DNA from: Streptomyces sp. TSRI0107
GTDB taxonomy: Bacteria; Actinomycetota; Actinomycetes; Streptomycetales; Streptomycetaceae
DNA: 64,000 nt
Assembly: GCF_001905845.1 (NCBI RefSeq)
Contig: NZ_LIVZ01000007.1
Coordinates: forward strand, 612,189 to 676,188
Direction of reading: 5' to 3'
How positions within the stretch are numbered: position 1 is the stretch's first letter; each line of letters opens with the position of its first letter. This document shows positions 8,600 through 16,790 of the stretch, piece after piece. The notes beneath the pieces are model-generated. The model ran no database searches and was not told the DNA's origin. It saw nothing but the letters and a program-made list of their open reading frames with translations. Made by a program: the position numbers and the translations under genes.

Positions 8600-9832
8600 A
8601 TGACAGCTATGACCCCCGGCTCGAACATCGCTCTCTCCGCCGCCCGCGTGTCGGTGGAGGTCGCAGCCCCGGTGCGGCTCGACGTTTCGGGCCTGCTGCT
8701 CACCGCCGACGGCAAGGTGCGCTCCGACGACGACTTCATCTTCTACAACCAGCCCACGGGCCCGGGTGTGACCTACCGCTCCGGCGGCGGCACCGCCCCC
8801 GACTCGATCACGGTCGACACCGCGGCCGTCCCGCCCGGCATCGAGAAGATCGTCGTCACCGCCAGCCCGGACGCGGCCGGTCAGACCTTCCAGGGCATCG
8901 AGCCGACGGCGACCGTGCGCAACGCCGACGACGGCTCCGTCCTCGCCACGTTCACGCCCCCGCAGCTCGGCACCGAGACGGCCCTCGTGGTCGTGGAGGT
9001 CTACCTGCGCAACGGCCAGTGGAAGGCCCGCGCGGTCGGCCAGGGCTACGCCGACGGCCTGGCCGGCATCGCCACCGACTTCGGCGTCACGGTGGAGGAG
9101 CCCGCCCCGGCCCCCGCCGCCCCGGCCCAGCCGGTCACCCCGCCGCCGGCCCCCGCGCAGCCGCCGGTCGCCCCGCCGGCCCCGCAGGTGGACCCGCGTG
9201 TGGCCGCTCCCCCGGCGCCCGCCGCCCCGCCGGCCGCCCCCGCCCCGGGTGCCGGGAAGATCAATCTCGACAAGGGCCGCGTCAGCCTCCAGAAGAACCA
9301 GACGGTGTCCCTGGTCAAGGGCGGCCGCCCGCTGCTCTCCCAGGTCAAGATGGGCCTCGGCTGGGAGCCCGCCTACCGCGGCAGGGACATCGACCTGGAC
9401 GCCTCGGTCATCGCCTACGGCCCCCAGCGCAACCACATCGACAGCTGCTACTTCGGCAAGCTCACCATCGTCGGCGGCTCGATCCGCCACTCCGGCGACA
9501 ACCTCACCGGCGAGGGCGGCGGCGACGACGAGGTCATCACCGTCGACCTCGGCCGCCTCCCGCAGGACGTCACCGGCCTGGTCTTCACCGTCAACTCCTT
9601 CTCCGGCCAGAAGTTCACCGAGGTCGCCAAGGCGTACTGCCGCCTCATGGACGCCGCGACCGGCGAGGAGCTCGTCCGCTTCGACCTCACCAACGCCGAG
9701 GCACAGACCGGCGTGCTGATGGCGAAACTGATCCGGCAGTACTCCGGCGAGTGGGAGATGACCGCGCTGGGCGACTTCGTGAAGGCCCGCACGGTCCGCA
9801 ACATGGTCAAGCCCGCGGCCCAGGCGCTGTAG
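8600..9832 (+). CDS. Double TerD-domain protein (tellurite/stress family)
   Basis: 410 aa. A first TerD-like beta-sandwich spans residues 1-165, a Pro/Ala linker spans about 167-218, and a second, more complete TerD domain spans about 219-400 (INLDKGRVSLQKNQTVSL; the acidic IDLDASVIAY calcium-binding region). TerD proteins are Ca2+-binding members of the ter stress and chemical-defence system. The other ter genes are not adjacent. The ATG at 8600 follows GAGG closely, and the ATG at 8609 is an equally possible start. It converges on the Ro60 gene across a perfect 14-bp palindrome. Confidence 0.82.
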   Translation: MTAMTPGSNIALSAARVSVEVAAPVRLDVSGLLLTADGKVRSDDDFIFYNQPTGPGVTYRSGGGTAPDSITVDTAAVPPGIEKIVVTASPDAAGQTFQGIEPTATVRNADDGSVLATFTPPQLGTETALVVVEVYLRNGQWKARAVGQGYADGLAGIATDFGVTVEEPAPAPAAPAQPVTPPPAPAQPPVAPPAPQVDPRVAAPPAPAAPPAAPAPGAGKINLDKGRVSLQKNQTVSLVKGGRPLLSQVKMGLGWEPAYRGRDIDLDASVIAYGPQRNHIDSCYFGKLTIVGGSIRHSGDNLTGEGGGDDEVITVDLGRLPQDVTGLVFTVNSFSGQKFTEVAKAYCRLMDAATGEELVRFDLTNAEAQTGVLMAKLIRQYSGEWEMTALGDFVKARTVRNMVKPAAQAL

Positions 9833-9846
9833 CGGGGGCGGGAGCC

Positions 9847-9860
9847 CGGGGGCGCCCCCG
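9847..9860. terminator. Palindromic hairpin between convergent genes
   Basis: CGGGGGCGCCCCCG is a perfect 14-bp palindrome, followed by a second GGGGCGCCC copy. It lies between the convergent TerD gene and the Ro60 gene and is a likely bidirectional terminator. Confidence 0.45.
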
Positions 9861-9896
9861 TCCAGGGGCGCCCGGCGGCTCACACCACCCGCGGGC

Positions 9897-11480
9897 TCAG
9901 GCCGCCCAGGGCCAGTCCGCGTTCCGCCCCGCCTCCAGCAGCGGCACCATGCGGAACGCCGCGTCGGAGAGGCCGCCGAAGGTGTGCCGGTTCCCCGTCC
10001 CGGACGGGCCGTGGCCCGCGCGGTGACCCGCGAGGTTCCAGGTGTAGACCGGCACGTGGGCCGGGATCTGGTCGGTGGGGGCGCCGTGGCGGTTGTGGGT
10101 GTACTGCTCGTCGGTGACGATCAGGACCCGGTCGTGGCCGTCGTAGTGCCGGCGCACCGCCTCGGTGGTGTCGGTGCCGCCCAGGTCGCCGAAGCGTCCC
10201 AGGATCTTCAGCACCGACTCGCCCGCGCCGAACGGCACCGCGTTGCTGGACGTGCCGAACTCGACGAGGTCCGCGTGGGCCGCCCGCAGCGCGAGCGCCG
10301 TGCCGAAGACCGCCGCCGCGTCGGCCCGGTTCAGCTCGGAGCGGTCCGAGAGCCGGGACCAGAACATGGAGCCGGAGCGGTCGACGAGGACGAGCGTGCG
10401 GCCGGGCAGCGCGGGCACGTTGGCCAGCGAGTGACCGAGCGCCTGCTCCAGCGGGTACGCCCAGCGCAGCGACGGCGCGTGCTGGTACGCGGCCAGGTAC
10501 CGGAAGGGGAACTGCCGCGAACGGCGCACCTCCTCCGGGTCGCCGATCCGCGCGGCGACCCGCGCCGCTACCTCGTCGGAGACACCGGCCTCGTCGAAGT
10601 TGCGCAGGTTGCGGACGAGCGCCATGGTGCCCATGGACGGGATCACGGCCTCCCAGGCCTCCTTGTCCATCGGCCCCTGGAGCCAGCCGGCCAGCGCCTC
10701 CCAGGTCATCCCGGCCGCCGCCAGCCGCTCGGCCCCGTCGGGCGCCGTCACGACCGCGCGCCGCTCCTCGACCGGCACCGCCATCAGCTCGCGGTGCGCG
10801 GTCAGCACGCTGTTCGACGCGGGCGGCACCGCAGTGTCCGGGTTGTGCCGCCGGTCGAGGGCGTACCGGAACAGCTCGCCCTGCCACGGCTTGTCCGGGT
10901 CGGGCGCGGCGTGCACCAGGTTGAGGATGTCGCCGAACCGGTAGCCCTTGGACGCGGTGTCGTACTTCAGCAGCGACTTGCCGGTGTAGAGGCGGCGTAC
11001 CGCGTCGGCGACGCCGCGCTTGACCGGCTTGGGCACCGCGCGGCCGTACGCCGACATCCAGTACGCGAGCAGTTCGCCGGGCTCGTCGGGGCGCTGGAGT
11101 ACGGAGTCCACCACCCGGCGGTTCGACGGGCCGTCGGTCGCGCCCGCGTCGAGCCGTGCCTTCACGTACTCGGCGGCGCCGACCAGGGCCGCCGTGCGGA
11201 GGTTGCCCTCGCCGCGCAGCCAGCCGAGCAGGCCGGCCGTCCAGGCGGGGTCGGTGACGGCGAGCTCGCGTACGAGCGCGGTGAAGCGGTCGTCGCGGGC
11301 GGCGCCGGACTCGTAGAAGGTCTGCTGCGAGACGAAGTTGGAGACGGCGAGCAGGAACAGCTCGGACCGCGCGTCGCGCTCATGGCCCCGGCCGCCCTGG
11401 TGGGTGTACAGCGTCCGCCCGGTCGACGTCACCGGCGAGGCCGGCTGCGCCTTCGCGCGCCGCACGTTGAATCGCGCCAT
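9897..11480 (-). CDS. rsr: TROVE-domain Ro60 orthologue (Rsr), Y RNA-binding ring protein
   Basis: 527 aa, the usual size for bacterial Ro60. An N-terminal alpha-helical HEAT-like TROVE ring (about residues 20-350) is followed by a von Willebrand A domain. Its MIDAS motif DRSGSM begins at Asp367. Ro60 binds misfolded RNA in its central hole and Y RNA on its outer face, and can be tethered by the Y RNA to exonucleases such as PNPase. The start at 11480 has a G-rich but weak ribosome binding site. Two Y-RNA-like structures lie immediately upstream on the same strand, the arrangement reported for other bacterial rsr genes. Confidence 0.9.
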   Translation of the reverse strand: MARFNVRRAKAQPASPVTSTGRTLYTHQGGRGHERDARSELFLLAVSNFVSQQTFYESGAARDDRFTALVRELAVTDPAWTAGLLGWLRGEGNLRTAALVGAAEYVKARLDAGATDGPSNRRVVDSVLQRPDEPGELLAYWMSAYGRAVPKPVKRGVADAVRRLYTGKSLLKYDTASKGYRFGDILNLVHAAPDPDKPWQGELFRYALDRRHNPDTAVPPASNSVLTAHRELMAVPVEERRAVVTAPDGAERLAAAGMTWEALAGWLQGPMDKEAWEAVIPSMGTMALVRNLRNFDEAGVSDEVAARVAARIGDPEEVRRSRQFPFRYLAAYQHAPSLRWAYPLEQALGHSLANVPALPGRTLVLVDRSGSMFWSRLSDRSELNRADAAAVFGTALALRAAHADLVEFGTSSNAVPFGAGESVLKILGRFGDLGGTDTTEAVRRHYDGHDRVLIVTDEQYTHNRHGAPTDQIPAHVPVYTWNLAGHRAGHGPSGTGNRHTFGGLSDAAFRMVPLLEAGRNADWPWAA

Positions 11481-11539
11481 GGCGAATTCCCCCGAATTCG
11501 TTGTCCTTCGGAGGGAGGCACAGCAACAGGAAGGGGCCC

Positions 11540-11670
11540 GAGATCGGAGTCGGCGACGGGCTTTTGTCAGATGCTCTATCCCTTAAGCTACGGCGCCTTG
11601 GAGGCGACGACGGGATTTGAACCCGCAACCTTCTGATCCGAATGAAGTATCCGCTGCCTGCGCACCGGGC
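11540..11670 (-). ncRNA. Candidate Y RNA with circularly permuted tRNA-like domain (YrlA-like)
   Basis: Read on the minus strand, 11636 down to 11567 folds as a tRNA whose ends lie in the anticodon arm. In order these are: anticodon-stem strand UCAGA (11636-11632); T arm GCGGG-UUCAAAU-CCCGU (11626-11610); acceptor-like hairpin CGUCGCC/GGCGCCG (6 of 7 pairs) closed by loop UCCAA (11602-11598); D arm GCUU-AAGGGAUA-GAGC (11588-11573); second anticodon strand UCUGA (11571-11567). The two free ends continue into a putative Ro60-binding stem, GGCAGCGG (11658-11651) with CCGUCGCC (11559-11552). That stem has one A-C mismatch, one G-U pair and an internal loop beyond it. The outer ends of the transcript are estimates. 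Confidence 0.72.
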
Positions 11671-11704
11671 ACCCACCTGGAGCTGCGCCTCCCGAGATCA
11701 GATC

Positions 11705-11760
11705 GGCCGGCGGCATTGGATTCTGTTGCAAAGAAGTAGCCGCACTGCCAGCGCACCGGG
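11705..11760 (-). ncRNA. Candidate second, minimal Y-like RNA stem-loop
   Basis: On the minus strand a segment closely resembling the 5' strand of the neighbouring Y RNA recurs. The shared part is CCCGGTGCGC, then GGCAG, CGG and TACTTC. Here it folds on itself: GGCAGUG (11749-11743) pairs with CAAUGCC (11718-11712) with one mismatch. A bulge follows, then UUCU/AGAA (11735-11732 with 11724-11721) closes a UUGCAAC loop. It has no tRNA-like module. It could be a second short Y RNA, or the 5' part of one longer transcript. Confidence 0.45.
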
Positions 11761-11894
11761 AGGTGCGTGAGGATCACTCTAGAGGGGTGCTTTCGGCCGG
11801 GCGAGCGAATTAATCACCTCACCGGCGCGGGCGCTTCCCGGGCCTGGTGATGGCGAGCAGGTGACACCGGTGAACCCGCGTCCGCCGGACGGCG

Positions 11895-13322
11895 TCAGCC
11901 TCCGTGCTGCGAGCGGGCCTTGAACGCCGCCTTACGGGCCTCCTTGGCGATCTTCTTGTCCGGGTGGATGCGTCCCATCGCCTCCAGGACGTCCGCGGTG
12001 GCGGGATGGTCGACGCGCCAGACGGCGGCGAAGAAGCCGCTGTGCTGCTCGGCCAGGCCCTCGACCAGGGCGCGCAGTTCCTCGGAGTTGCCCTCGGCGG
12101 CGAGCTGCGCGGCGACCGTGTCGATGGTCAGCCAGAACACCATCGCCTCGGACGGCGGCGGCACGTCGGCGGCGCCGCGTTCGCTGAGCCAGACCCGGGC
12201 GAGCCCGCCCAGTTCCGCGTCGTCCAGCACCTCCCGCAGCGCGGGTTCGGCCTCGGCGCCGACCAGGGACAGCGCCTGCTGACAGCGCAGCCGGCGCAGC
12301 GGTGCCCCGGGGTCGGCGCCGCGGGCGGCGGCCAGCAGTTCCCGTGCCGCGGCGAGGGATTCACGCCGGGCGAGCCACTGCTCGGTCTCGGCCTGCGCGG
12401 CCCGCGGCCCGAACGCGGAGGTGCCGTCGAGGAGGGCGTCGGCGCCCTTGTCGGCGAGTTCGCCGACGGCGGGCACGGCGAATCCGGCCTCCAGCAGGCG
12501 GGCACGCAGCCCGTGCCGTCCGAGCGGGGTGAGCCGGACCATGCCGTACCGGGCGACGTCGGTCTCGTCGACGGGCCCGCCCGGCTCGTCGTCGGTGTCG
12601 GCCATGAGCGCCTCGTCGACCGGCCGGTACTCGACGAGCCCGATCGGCTCCAGCAGCCGGAACTGGTCGTCGAGCCGCATCATCGCGTCGGAGACCTGCT
12701 CCAGGACGTCGTTGGTGGGCTCGCCCATGTCGTCGGGGACGATGACGGAGGCGGCGAGCGCGGGCAGCGGCACGGGGCTGTCGCCGGGGCCGTCCTCGCT
12801 GACGGTGAGCAGGTAGAGGTTGGCGAGCACGCTGTCGAGGAACTCGGCCTCGCTCTCCGGGTCCCAGTCGAGGGCGGAGAAGTCGATCCGCCCGCCTTCG
12901 TCGAGGGCGTCGACGAGGTCGTCGAGGTCGGGCACGCTCGCGTCGGCGAGCACGGTCTCCAGTGCGGTCTGCCAGACGCCGAGGACGTCCTGCGGGGAGC
13001 CGCCGGTGAGCAGGGCGAGGTCCGCGCCGGCGGCCACCGTGCCCGTCTCCTCGTCGACGATCTCGACGAGCCCGGTGTCGACGGCCACCCGCCAGGCCTC
13101 GCTCGCGTACGCGGCGGCGTCCTCGCCGCTCAGCCCCAGCGCGCCGGCCGCGGCGGGCAGCTGTTCCTCGACCAGTCCGCCCCCGGCGTCGACCCGGGTG
13201 CCGGGTCCGGCCCAGCGGGCGAGCCGGGCGGCACGGGACAGCAGCGGGGTGGACAGCGCGTCACGCGCCAGCTCCGCTTCGGAGGTCAGCCGTACCGGCG
13301 GCAAGGGGGAGCTGTCTGACAT
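11895..13322 (-). CDS. Conserved actinobacterial protein of unknown function
   Basis: A 475-aa acidic, leucine- and alanine-rich cytoplasmic protein with no signal peptide or membrane helix. I recognise no family. The N-terminal two thirds look helical with acidic loops (DLDDLVDALDEGG; DTDDEPGGPVDE), and a segment around residues 265-280 (YGMVRLTPLGRHGLRARLLE) resembles a winged-helix end. The last third is a run of short amphipathic helices like HEAT repeats. It ends in a basic tail (KKIAKEARKAAFKARS). It is a single-gene unit, divergent from the secreted nuclease 334 bp away. Codon use matches its neighbours. Confidence 0.8.
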   Translation of the reverse strand: MSDSSPLPPVRLTSEAELARDALSTPLLSRAARLARWAGPGTRVDAGGGLVEEQLPAAAGALGLSGEDAAAYASEAWRVAVDTGLVEIVDEETGTVAAGADLALLTGGSPQDVLGVWQTALETVLADASVPDLDDLVDALDEGGRIDFSALDWDPESEAEFLDSVLANLYLLTVSEDGPGDSPVPLPALAASVIVPDDMGEPTNDVLEQVSDAMMRLDDQFRLLEPIGLVEYRPVDEALMADTDDEPGGPVDETDVARYGMVRLTPLGRHGLRARLLEAGFAVPAVGELADKGADALLDGTSAFGPRAAQAETEQWLARRESLAAARELLAAARGADPGAPLRRLRCQQALSLVGAEAEPALREVLDDAELGGLARVWLSERGAADVPPPSEAMVFWLTIDTVAAQLAAEGNSEELRALVEGLAEQHSGFFAAVWRVDHPATADVLEAMGRIHPDKKIAKEARKAAFKARSQHGG

Positions 13323-13656
13323 CGGCTGGTTCTCCTAGGGCCGCCAGGGGCGGCGTACGACCAATGGTTCAGCCGCTCAGCCTAGACGGGTTTCGACCCA
13401 TGCCGCCCGGTTCATCTCCTCGTCGACGGCCGTACATGGCCGAAACCTTGACAACTGGCCGGGACAGGCAGGAGATTGACGCGCGTAGAAGTCGGCGGAC
13501 ATCTGTTCACCGAGCGGGGGACCCGACCCTCCCCCACCTCGGGCACACGGCTCCCCGTTTTCTACGCGCGTCGCCACCGCCCCACCGGTCGCGGCTCCAG
13601 ACCTCTCACGTTCCACCCTCGTCCCGGCGCCCACGTACGTCCCCGGAGGGATCCCG
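13323..13656. other. 334-bp divergent intergenic region with large inverted repeat
   Basis: No gene is supported here. A -35-like TTGACA sits at about 13449. A perfect 13-bp inverted repeat (13478-13490 GACGCGCGTAGAA with 13560-13572) encloses a further imperfect stem (CGAG..GGGGG with CCCCC..CTCG). Together they could fold a hairpin of about 95 nt in the leader of the downstream nuclease gene. Confidence 0.6.
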
Positions 13657-15486
13657 TTGCCGAGCAAGTCTTCCGCGCGCCTCGCCGCGCTCACCGTCGC
13701 CGCCGTCTGTTCCGCGGCGTCCACCGTCGTCCTCACCTCCCCGGCGCACGCGGACAGCGTGCGCGTCCGTGACATCCAGGGCACAACCCGGACCTCGCCG
13801 TACGCGGGCAAGCAGGTCACTGACGTGGCCGGAATCGTCACCGGGGTGCGGACCTACGGCCAGTCGAAGGGCTTCTGGATCCAGGACCCGGACCCGGACG
13901 CCGACCCGGCCACCAGCGAGGGCGTGTTCGTCTTCACCAGCTCCACGCCCAAGGGCGTGGCCGTCGGCGACGCGGTGACGGTGTCGGGCACGGTCTCCGA
14001 GTACGTCCCGGGCGGCACCTCCTCCGGCAACCAGGCCATCACCGAGATCACCCGGCCCACGGTGACGGTCGTCTCCAGCGGGAACGCCGTGCCCGCGCCG
14101 GTCGTCGTCGACGGCGACTCGGTGCCGGACGCGTACACCCCGCAGGGCGACCCGGCGGCCAACGGCTCGGTCAACGGCCTGCCGCTCCGGCCGTCCGAGT
14201 ACGCCCTGGACTACTACGAGTCCCTGGAAGGCATGAACGTCCGGGTCTCCGACGTCCGCGTGGTCGGCGCCACCGACCCGTACACCGAGCTGTGGGTCAC
14301 GGTGAAGGACGACGAGCGCGACAACCGGCGCGGCGGCACCGTCTACGGCTCCTACACCGCCCAGAACACCGGCCGGCTCCAGATCCAGTCCCTCGGCAAG
14401 CCGGCCGACTTCCCGGACGCGAACGTCGGCGACACCCTCACCGGCGCCACCGAAGGCCCGCTGGACTACAACCAGTTCGGCGGCTACACCCTCGTCGCCA
14501 ACGAGATCGGCGCCCTTGAGAGCGGCGGTCTGGAGCGCGAGACCACCCGCAAGCAGCGGAACGGCGAGCTGGCGGTCGCGACGTACAACGTCGAGAACCT
14601 GGACCCGTCCGACGACACCTTCGCCGCGCACGCCGCCGCGATCGTGAACAACCTGCGCTCGCCCGACATCGTGTCGCTGGAGGAGATCCAGGACAACAAC
14701 GGCGCGACGAACGACGGCACGGTCGCGGCCGACCGGACGGTGACCGAGCTGATCGACGCGATCGTCGCGGCGGGCGGCCCCCGCTACGACTGGCGCGGCA
14801 TCGACCCGGCGAACAACACCGACGGCGGCGAGCCCGGCGGCAACATCCGCCAGGTGTTCCTGTTCAACCCCGAGCGGGTCTCCTTCACCGACCGCGCGGG
14901 CGGCGACGCGACCACCGCCGTCGGCGTGCAGCGGGAGCGCGGCAAGGCGGCGCTGACGGTCTCCCCGGGCCGGATCGACCCGGCGAACGAGGCCTGGAAG
15001 AGCAGCCGCAAGCCGCTGGCCGGCGAGTTCGTCTTCCGCGGCCGCACGGTGTTCGTGATCGCCAACCACTTCAACTCCAAGGGCGGCGACCAGGGCCTGA
15101 CCGCGCAGTACCAGCCGCCGGCCCGCAGCTCGGAGACCCAGCGCCACCTCCAGGCGACCGCGGTGAACACGTTCGTCAAGGAGATCCTGGCCACCCAGAA
15201 GAACGCGGACGTCATCGCCCTCGGCGACATCAACGACTTCGAGTTCTCCGGCACCGCGGAAGCCCTCGAGGGCGACGGCGAGCTGTGGTCGGCCGTCAAG
15301 TCGCTGCCGCGCGGCGAGCGGTACTCGTACGTCTACCAGGGCAACAGCCAGGTGCTGGACCAGATCCTGGTCAGCCCGTCGATCCGGCGCGGCTGCGACT
15401 TCGAGTACGACAGCGTGCACATCAACGCCGAGTTCCACGACCAGATCAGCGACCACGACCCGCAGGTACTGCGGTTCCGCCCGTAG
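13657..15486 (+). CDS. Secreted endonuclease/exonuclease/phosphatase-family nuclease
   Basis: 609 aa beginning at a TTG codon, fixed by GGAGGG 6 bases upstream. A Sec signal peptide ends at about residue 33 (SPAHADS). An OB-fold-like lamin-tail/ExeM-type N-terminal domain (about 35-260, DIQGTTRTSPYAGKQV) precedes an EEP catalytic domain (about 300-609). The latter has TYNVENLD, the catalytic Glu in VSLEEIQDN, ANHFNSKGGD, LGDINDFE and the terminal SDHDPQVL. This is the ExeM/NucH layout of extracellular DNases that degrade environmental DNA for nucleotides or phosphate. The gene is monocistronic with a structured leader. Confidence 0.88.
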   Translation: MPSKSSARLAALTVAAVCSAASTVVLTSPAHADSVRVRDIQGTTRTSPYAGKQVTDVAGIVTGVRTYGQSKGFWIQDPDPDADPATSEGVFVFTSSTPKGVAVGDAVTVSGTVSEYVPGGTSSGNQAITEITRPTVTVVSSGNAVPAPVVVDGDSVPDAYTPQGDPAANGSVNGLPLRPSEYALDYYESLEGMNVRVSDVRVVGATDPYTELWVTVKDDERDNRRGGTVYGSYTAQNTGRLQIQSLGKPADFPDANVGDTLTGATEGPLDYNQFGGYTLVANEIGALESGGLERETTRKQRNGELAVATYNVENLDPSDDTFAAHAAAIVNNLRSPDIVSLEEIQDNNGATNDGTVAADRTVTELIDAIVAAGGPRYDWRGIDPANNTDGGEPGGNIRQVFLFNPERVSFTDRAGGDATTAVGVQRERGKAALTVSPGRIDPANEAWKSSRKPLAGEFVFRGRTVFVIANHFNSKGGDQGLTAQYQPPARSSETQRHLQATAVNTFVKEILATQKNADVIALGDINDFEFSGTAEALEGDGELWSAVKSLPRGERYSYVYQGNSQVLDQILVSPSIRRGCDFEYDSVHINAEFHDQISDHDPQVLRFRP

Positions 15487-15496
15487 CCGGTCTGTT

Positions 15497-15542
15497 CGGA
15501 CGGCCAGTCGGGCAGTCGGTCGGCCGGTCGGTCAGTCGGGCA
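15497..15542. repeat. Short GTCGG-rich degenerate tandem repeat
   Basis: Between convergent genes, the units CAGTCGG, GGTCGG and CCGGTCGG alternate across about 45 bp. I see no defined hairpin and no function. Confidence 0.4.
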
Positions 15543-16236
15543 GCAGGCCCACGGCGTGCCGGTACCGGGTGCCGGTGAACCCCTTCACCGCGGGGTGCGT
15601 CCGCACCCGGTCCCACTGCTCGGTGGGGGCGCCGATGCCCTCGCCGGGCGCGGCGAGGACGGCGTCGTAGGCCTGCTCGCTCTCCCACTCGGCGTAGTTG
15701 AGGACGTGGGTGCCGTCCGTGCTGAGGTGGAAGTGGGCGGCGATCAGACCGCGGTGGCCGACCGGGTCGTCGGCGAGGGCCTGGATCACCTGGTCGACCC
15801 AGCCGGCCCGCTGCCCGCTCGCGTCCGGGGCGAAGTCGATCCGCACGGTCACGATCAGCCCGGGCACCCGGGTGTCGCCGGCGGCCCGCTCACGGCTGCG
15901 GTGGCGCCGGTAGCGGTCGAGCCCGACGCGTTCGATGCCGGGAACGGCGGTGTCGATCTCGTCGACGCGCTCCTGCCGGTGGGTCTTCACGAACGCCTCG
16001 TACGCCGCCTCGCCCGCCCACTGCGAATGGTGCATCAGGGTGGAGCCGTCCAGGCCCGTGTAGACGTGGTAGCCGAGCAGTCCGCCGGCCGGCCACGGGC
16101 GGCGCTCCCAGGCCGTGGCGATCGCCTCGACGGTGGCCCGCTGCCGTTCCGGGGTGCCCACCCGCCAGGTGCTGAAGAACGGCGCCCCGGTCTCCGGGCG
16201 GGTGAGGTCGGGATGGGCGAGGGTACGGCTGGTCAT
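15532..16236 (-). CDS. Tandem ABM-domain (antibiotic biosynthesis monooxygenase-like) protein
   Basis: 234 aa with two ferredoxin-like ABM domains. One is at about residues 18-105 (FFSTWRVGTPERQRATVEAI) and one at about 125-225 (LIVTVRIDFAPDASGQ). Each keeps the beta-strand pattern ending in an aromatic-rich SQW or AEW motif (MHHSQWAGEAAYEAF, LNYAEWESEQAYDAV). Such proteins are small cofactor-free monooxygenases or heme/quinone-related enzymes, and many are uncharacterised. No biosynthetic cluster is adjacent, so a stress or detoxification role is as likely as a secondary-metabolism role. Confidence 0.78.
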   Translation of the reverse strand: MTSRTLAHPDLTRPETGAPFFSTWRVGTPERQRATVEAIATAWERRPWPAGGLLGYHVYTGLDGSTLMHHSQWAGEAAYEAFVKTHRQERVDEIDTAVPGIERVGLDRYRRHRSRERAAGDTRVPGLIVTVRIDFAPDASGQRAGWVDQVIQALADDPVGHRGLIAAHFHLSTDGTHVLNYAEWESEQAYDAVLAAPGEGIGAPTEQWDRVRTHPAVKGFTGTRYRHAVGLLPD

Positions 16237-16335
16237 GTCTGCCTCCGCGAAAGGCTGGTCGGTGCCTGTGCCGACCAGCCTCCAACCTCAACCAAGCTTC
16301 ACGTCAAGCGCGTTGCGGAGTGCCGGGGAAGGTCC

Positions 16336-16638
16336 TCACCGCCCGCCGCCGCGCCGGCGCAGCATCCCGGCCGCGACCACCGCGGCGCCCGCCGCCCCGG
16401 CGACGAGCGCCGGACGCGGATGCCGCAGCGCGGCCTGGGCGATCAGGCGCACCGGCTGCGGCGCCCGGTGCTCCACGGCATGACCCGCCCGGGCGGCACC
16501 GCCCTGGACGGCCTGCCCCGCCTGGGCCGCGCTGCTGCGCAGCTGGACGGTCATCGCGCCCGCCTTGTCCATCAGGTCGGCGGCACGGACACGGGCGAGG
16601 TCTCGTATCTCCGCCGCGTCCTTGGCCCTGTGTGTCAT
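16336..16638 (-). CDS. Small conserved protein with C-terminal membrane segment
   Basis: 100 aa. The N-terminal 60 residues are a charged helical region (AKDAAEIRDLARVRAADLMDKA) followed by Ala/Gln repeats. Residues about 75-92 (RPALVAGAAGAAVVAAGML) form one membrane segment, followed by a positively charged RRRGGGR tail. It resembles DUF3618-type envelope proteins of actinobacteria, but this assignment is weak. It is divergent from dapA. Confidence 0.65.
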   Translation of the reverse strand: MTHRAKDAAEIRDLARVRAADLMDKAGAMTVQLRSSAAQAGQAVQGGAARAGHAVEHRAPQPVRLIAQAALRHPRPALVAGAAGAAVVAAGMLRRRGGGR

Positions 16639-16790
16639 CGGTCAGCCCTTTCCTGCGGTCTGCGGACCTTCCGGGTACCCTGACCGGCCGCCACTACCCC
16701 GCCCCCGGCACCTCGTTCGCCGCCGTCCTTACCGGTATCTCGTAGCAGAACTAAGTGGAGCTTCACCGCGGGCCTGCCGAGACTGCTCCC

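Noticed and set aside
11591..11636. An ordinary tRNA gene, or a tRNA 3' end left as an integration-site scar
   Set aside because: The halves are in reversed order, so no standard cloverleaf forms. Both halves pair perfectly when permuted, and the Ro60 gene lies next door, so a Y RNA explains the locus better. No integrase or island is nearby.
13362..13515. PHO box upstream of the secreted nuclease
   Set aside because: Single GTTCA-type units occur (about 13362, 13410, 13505) but not as adjacent 11-bp direct repeats, so PhoP binding cannot be supported from sequence.
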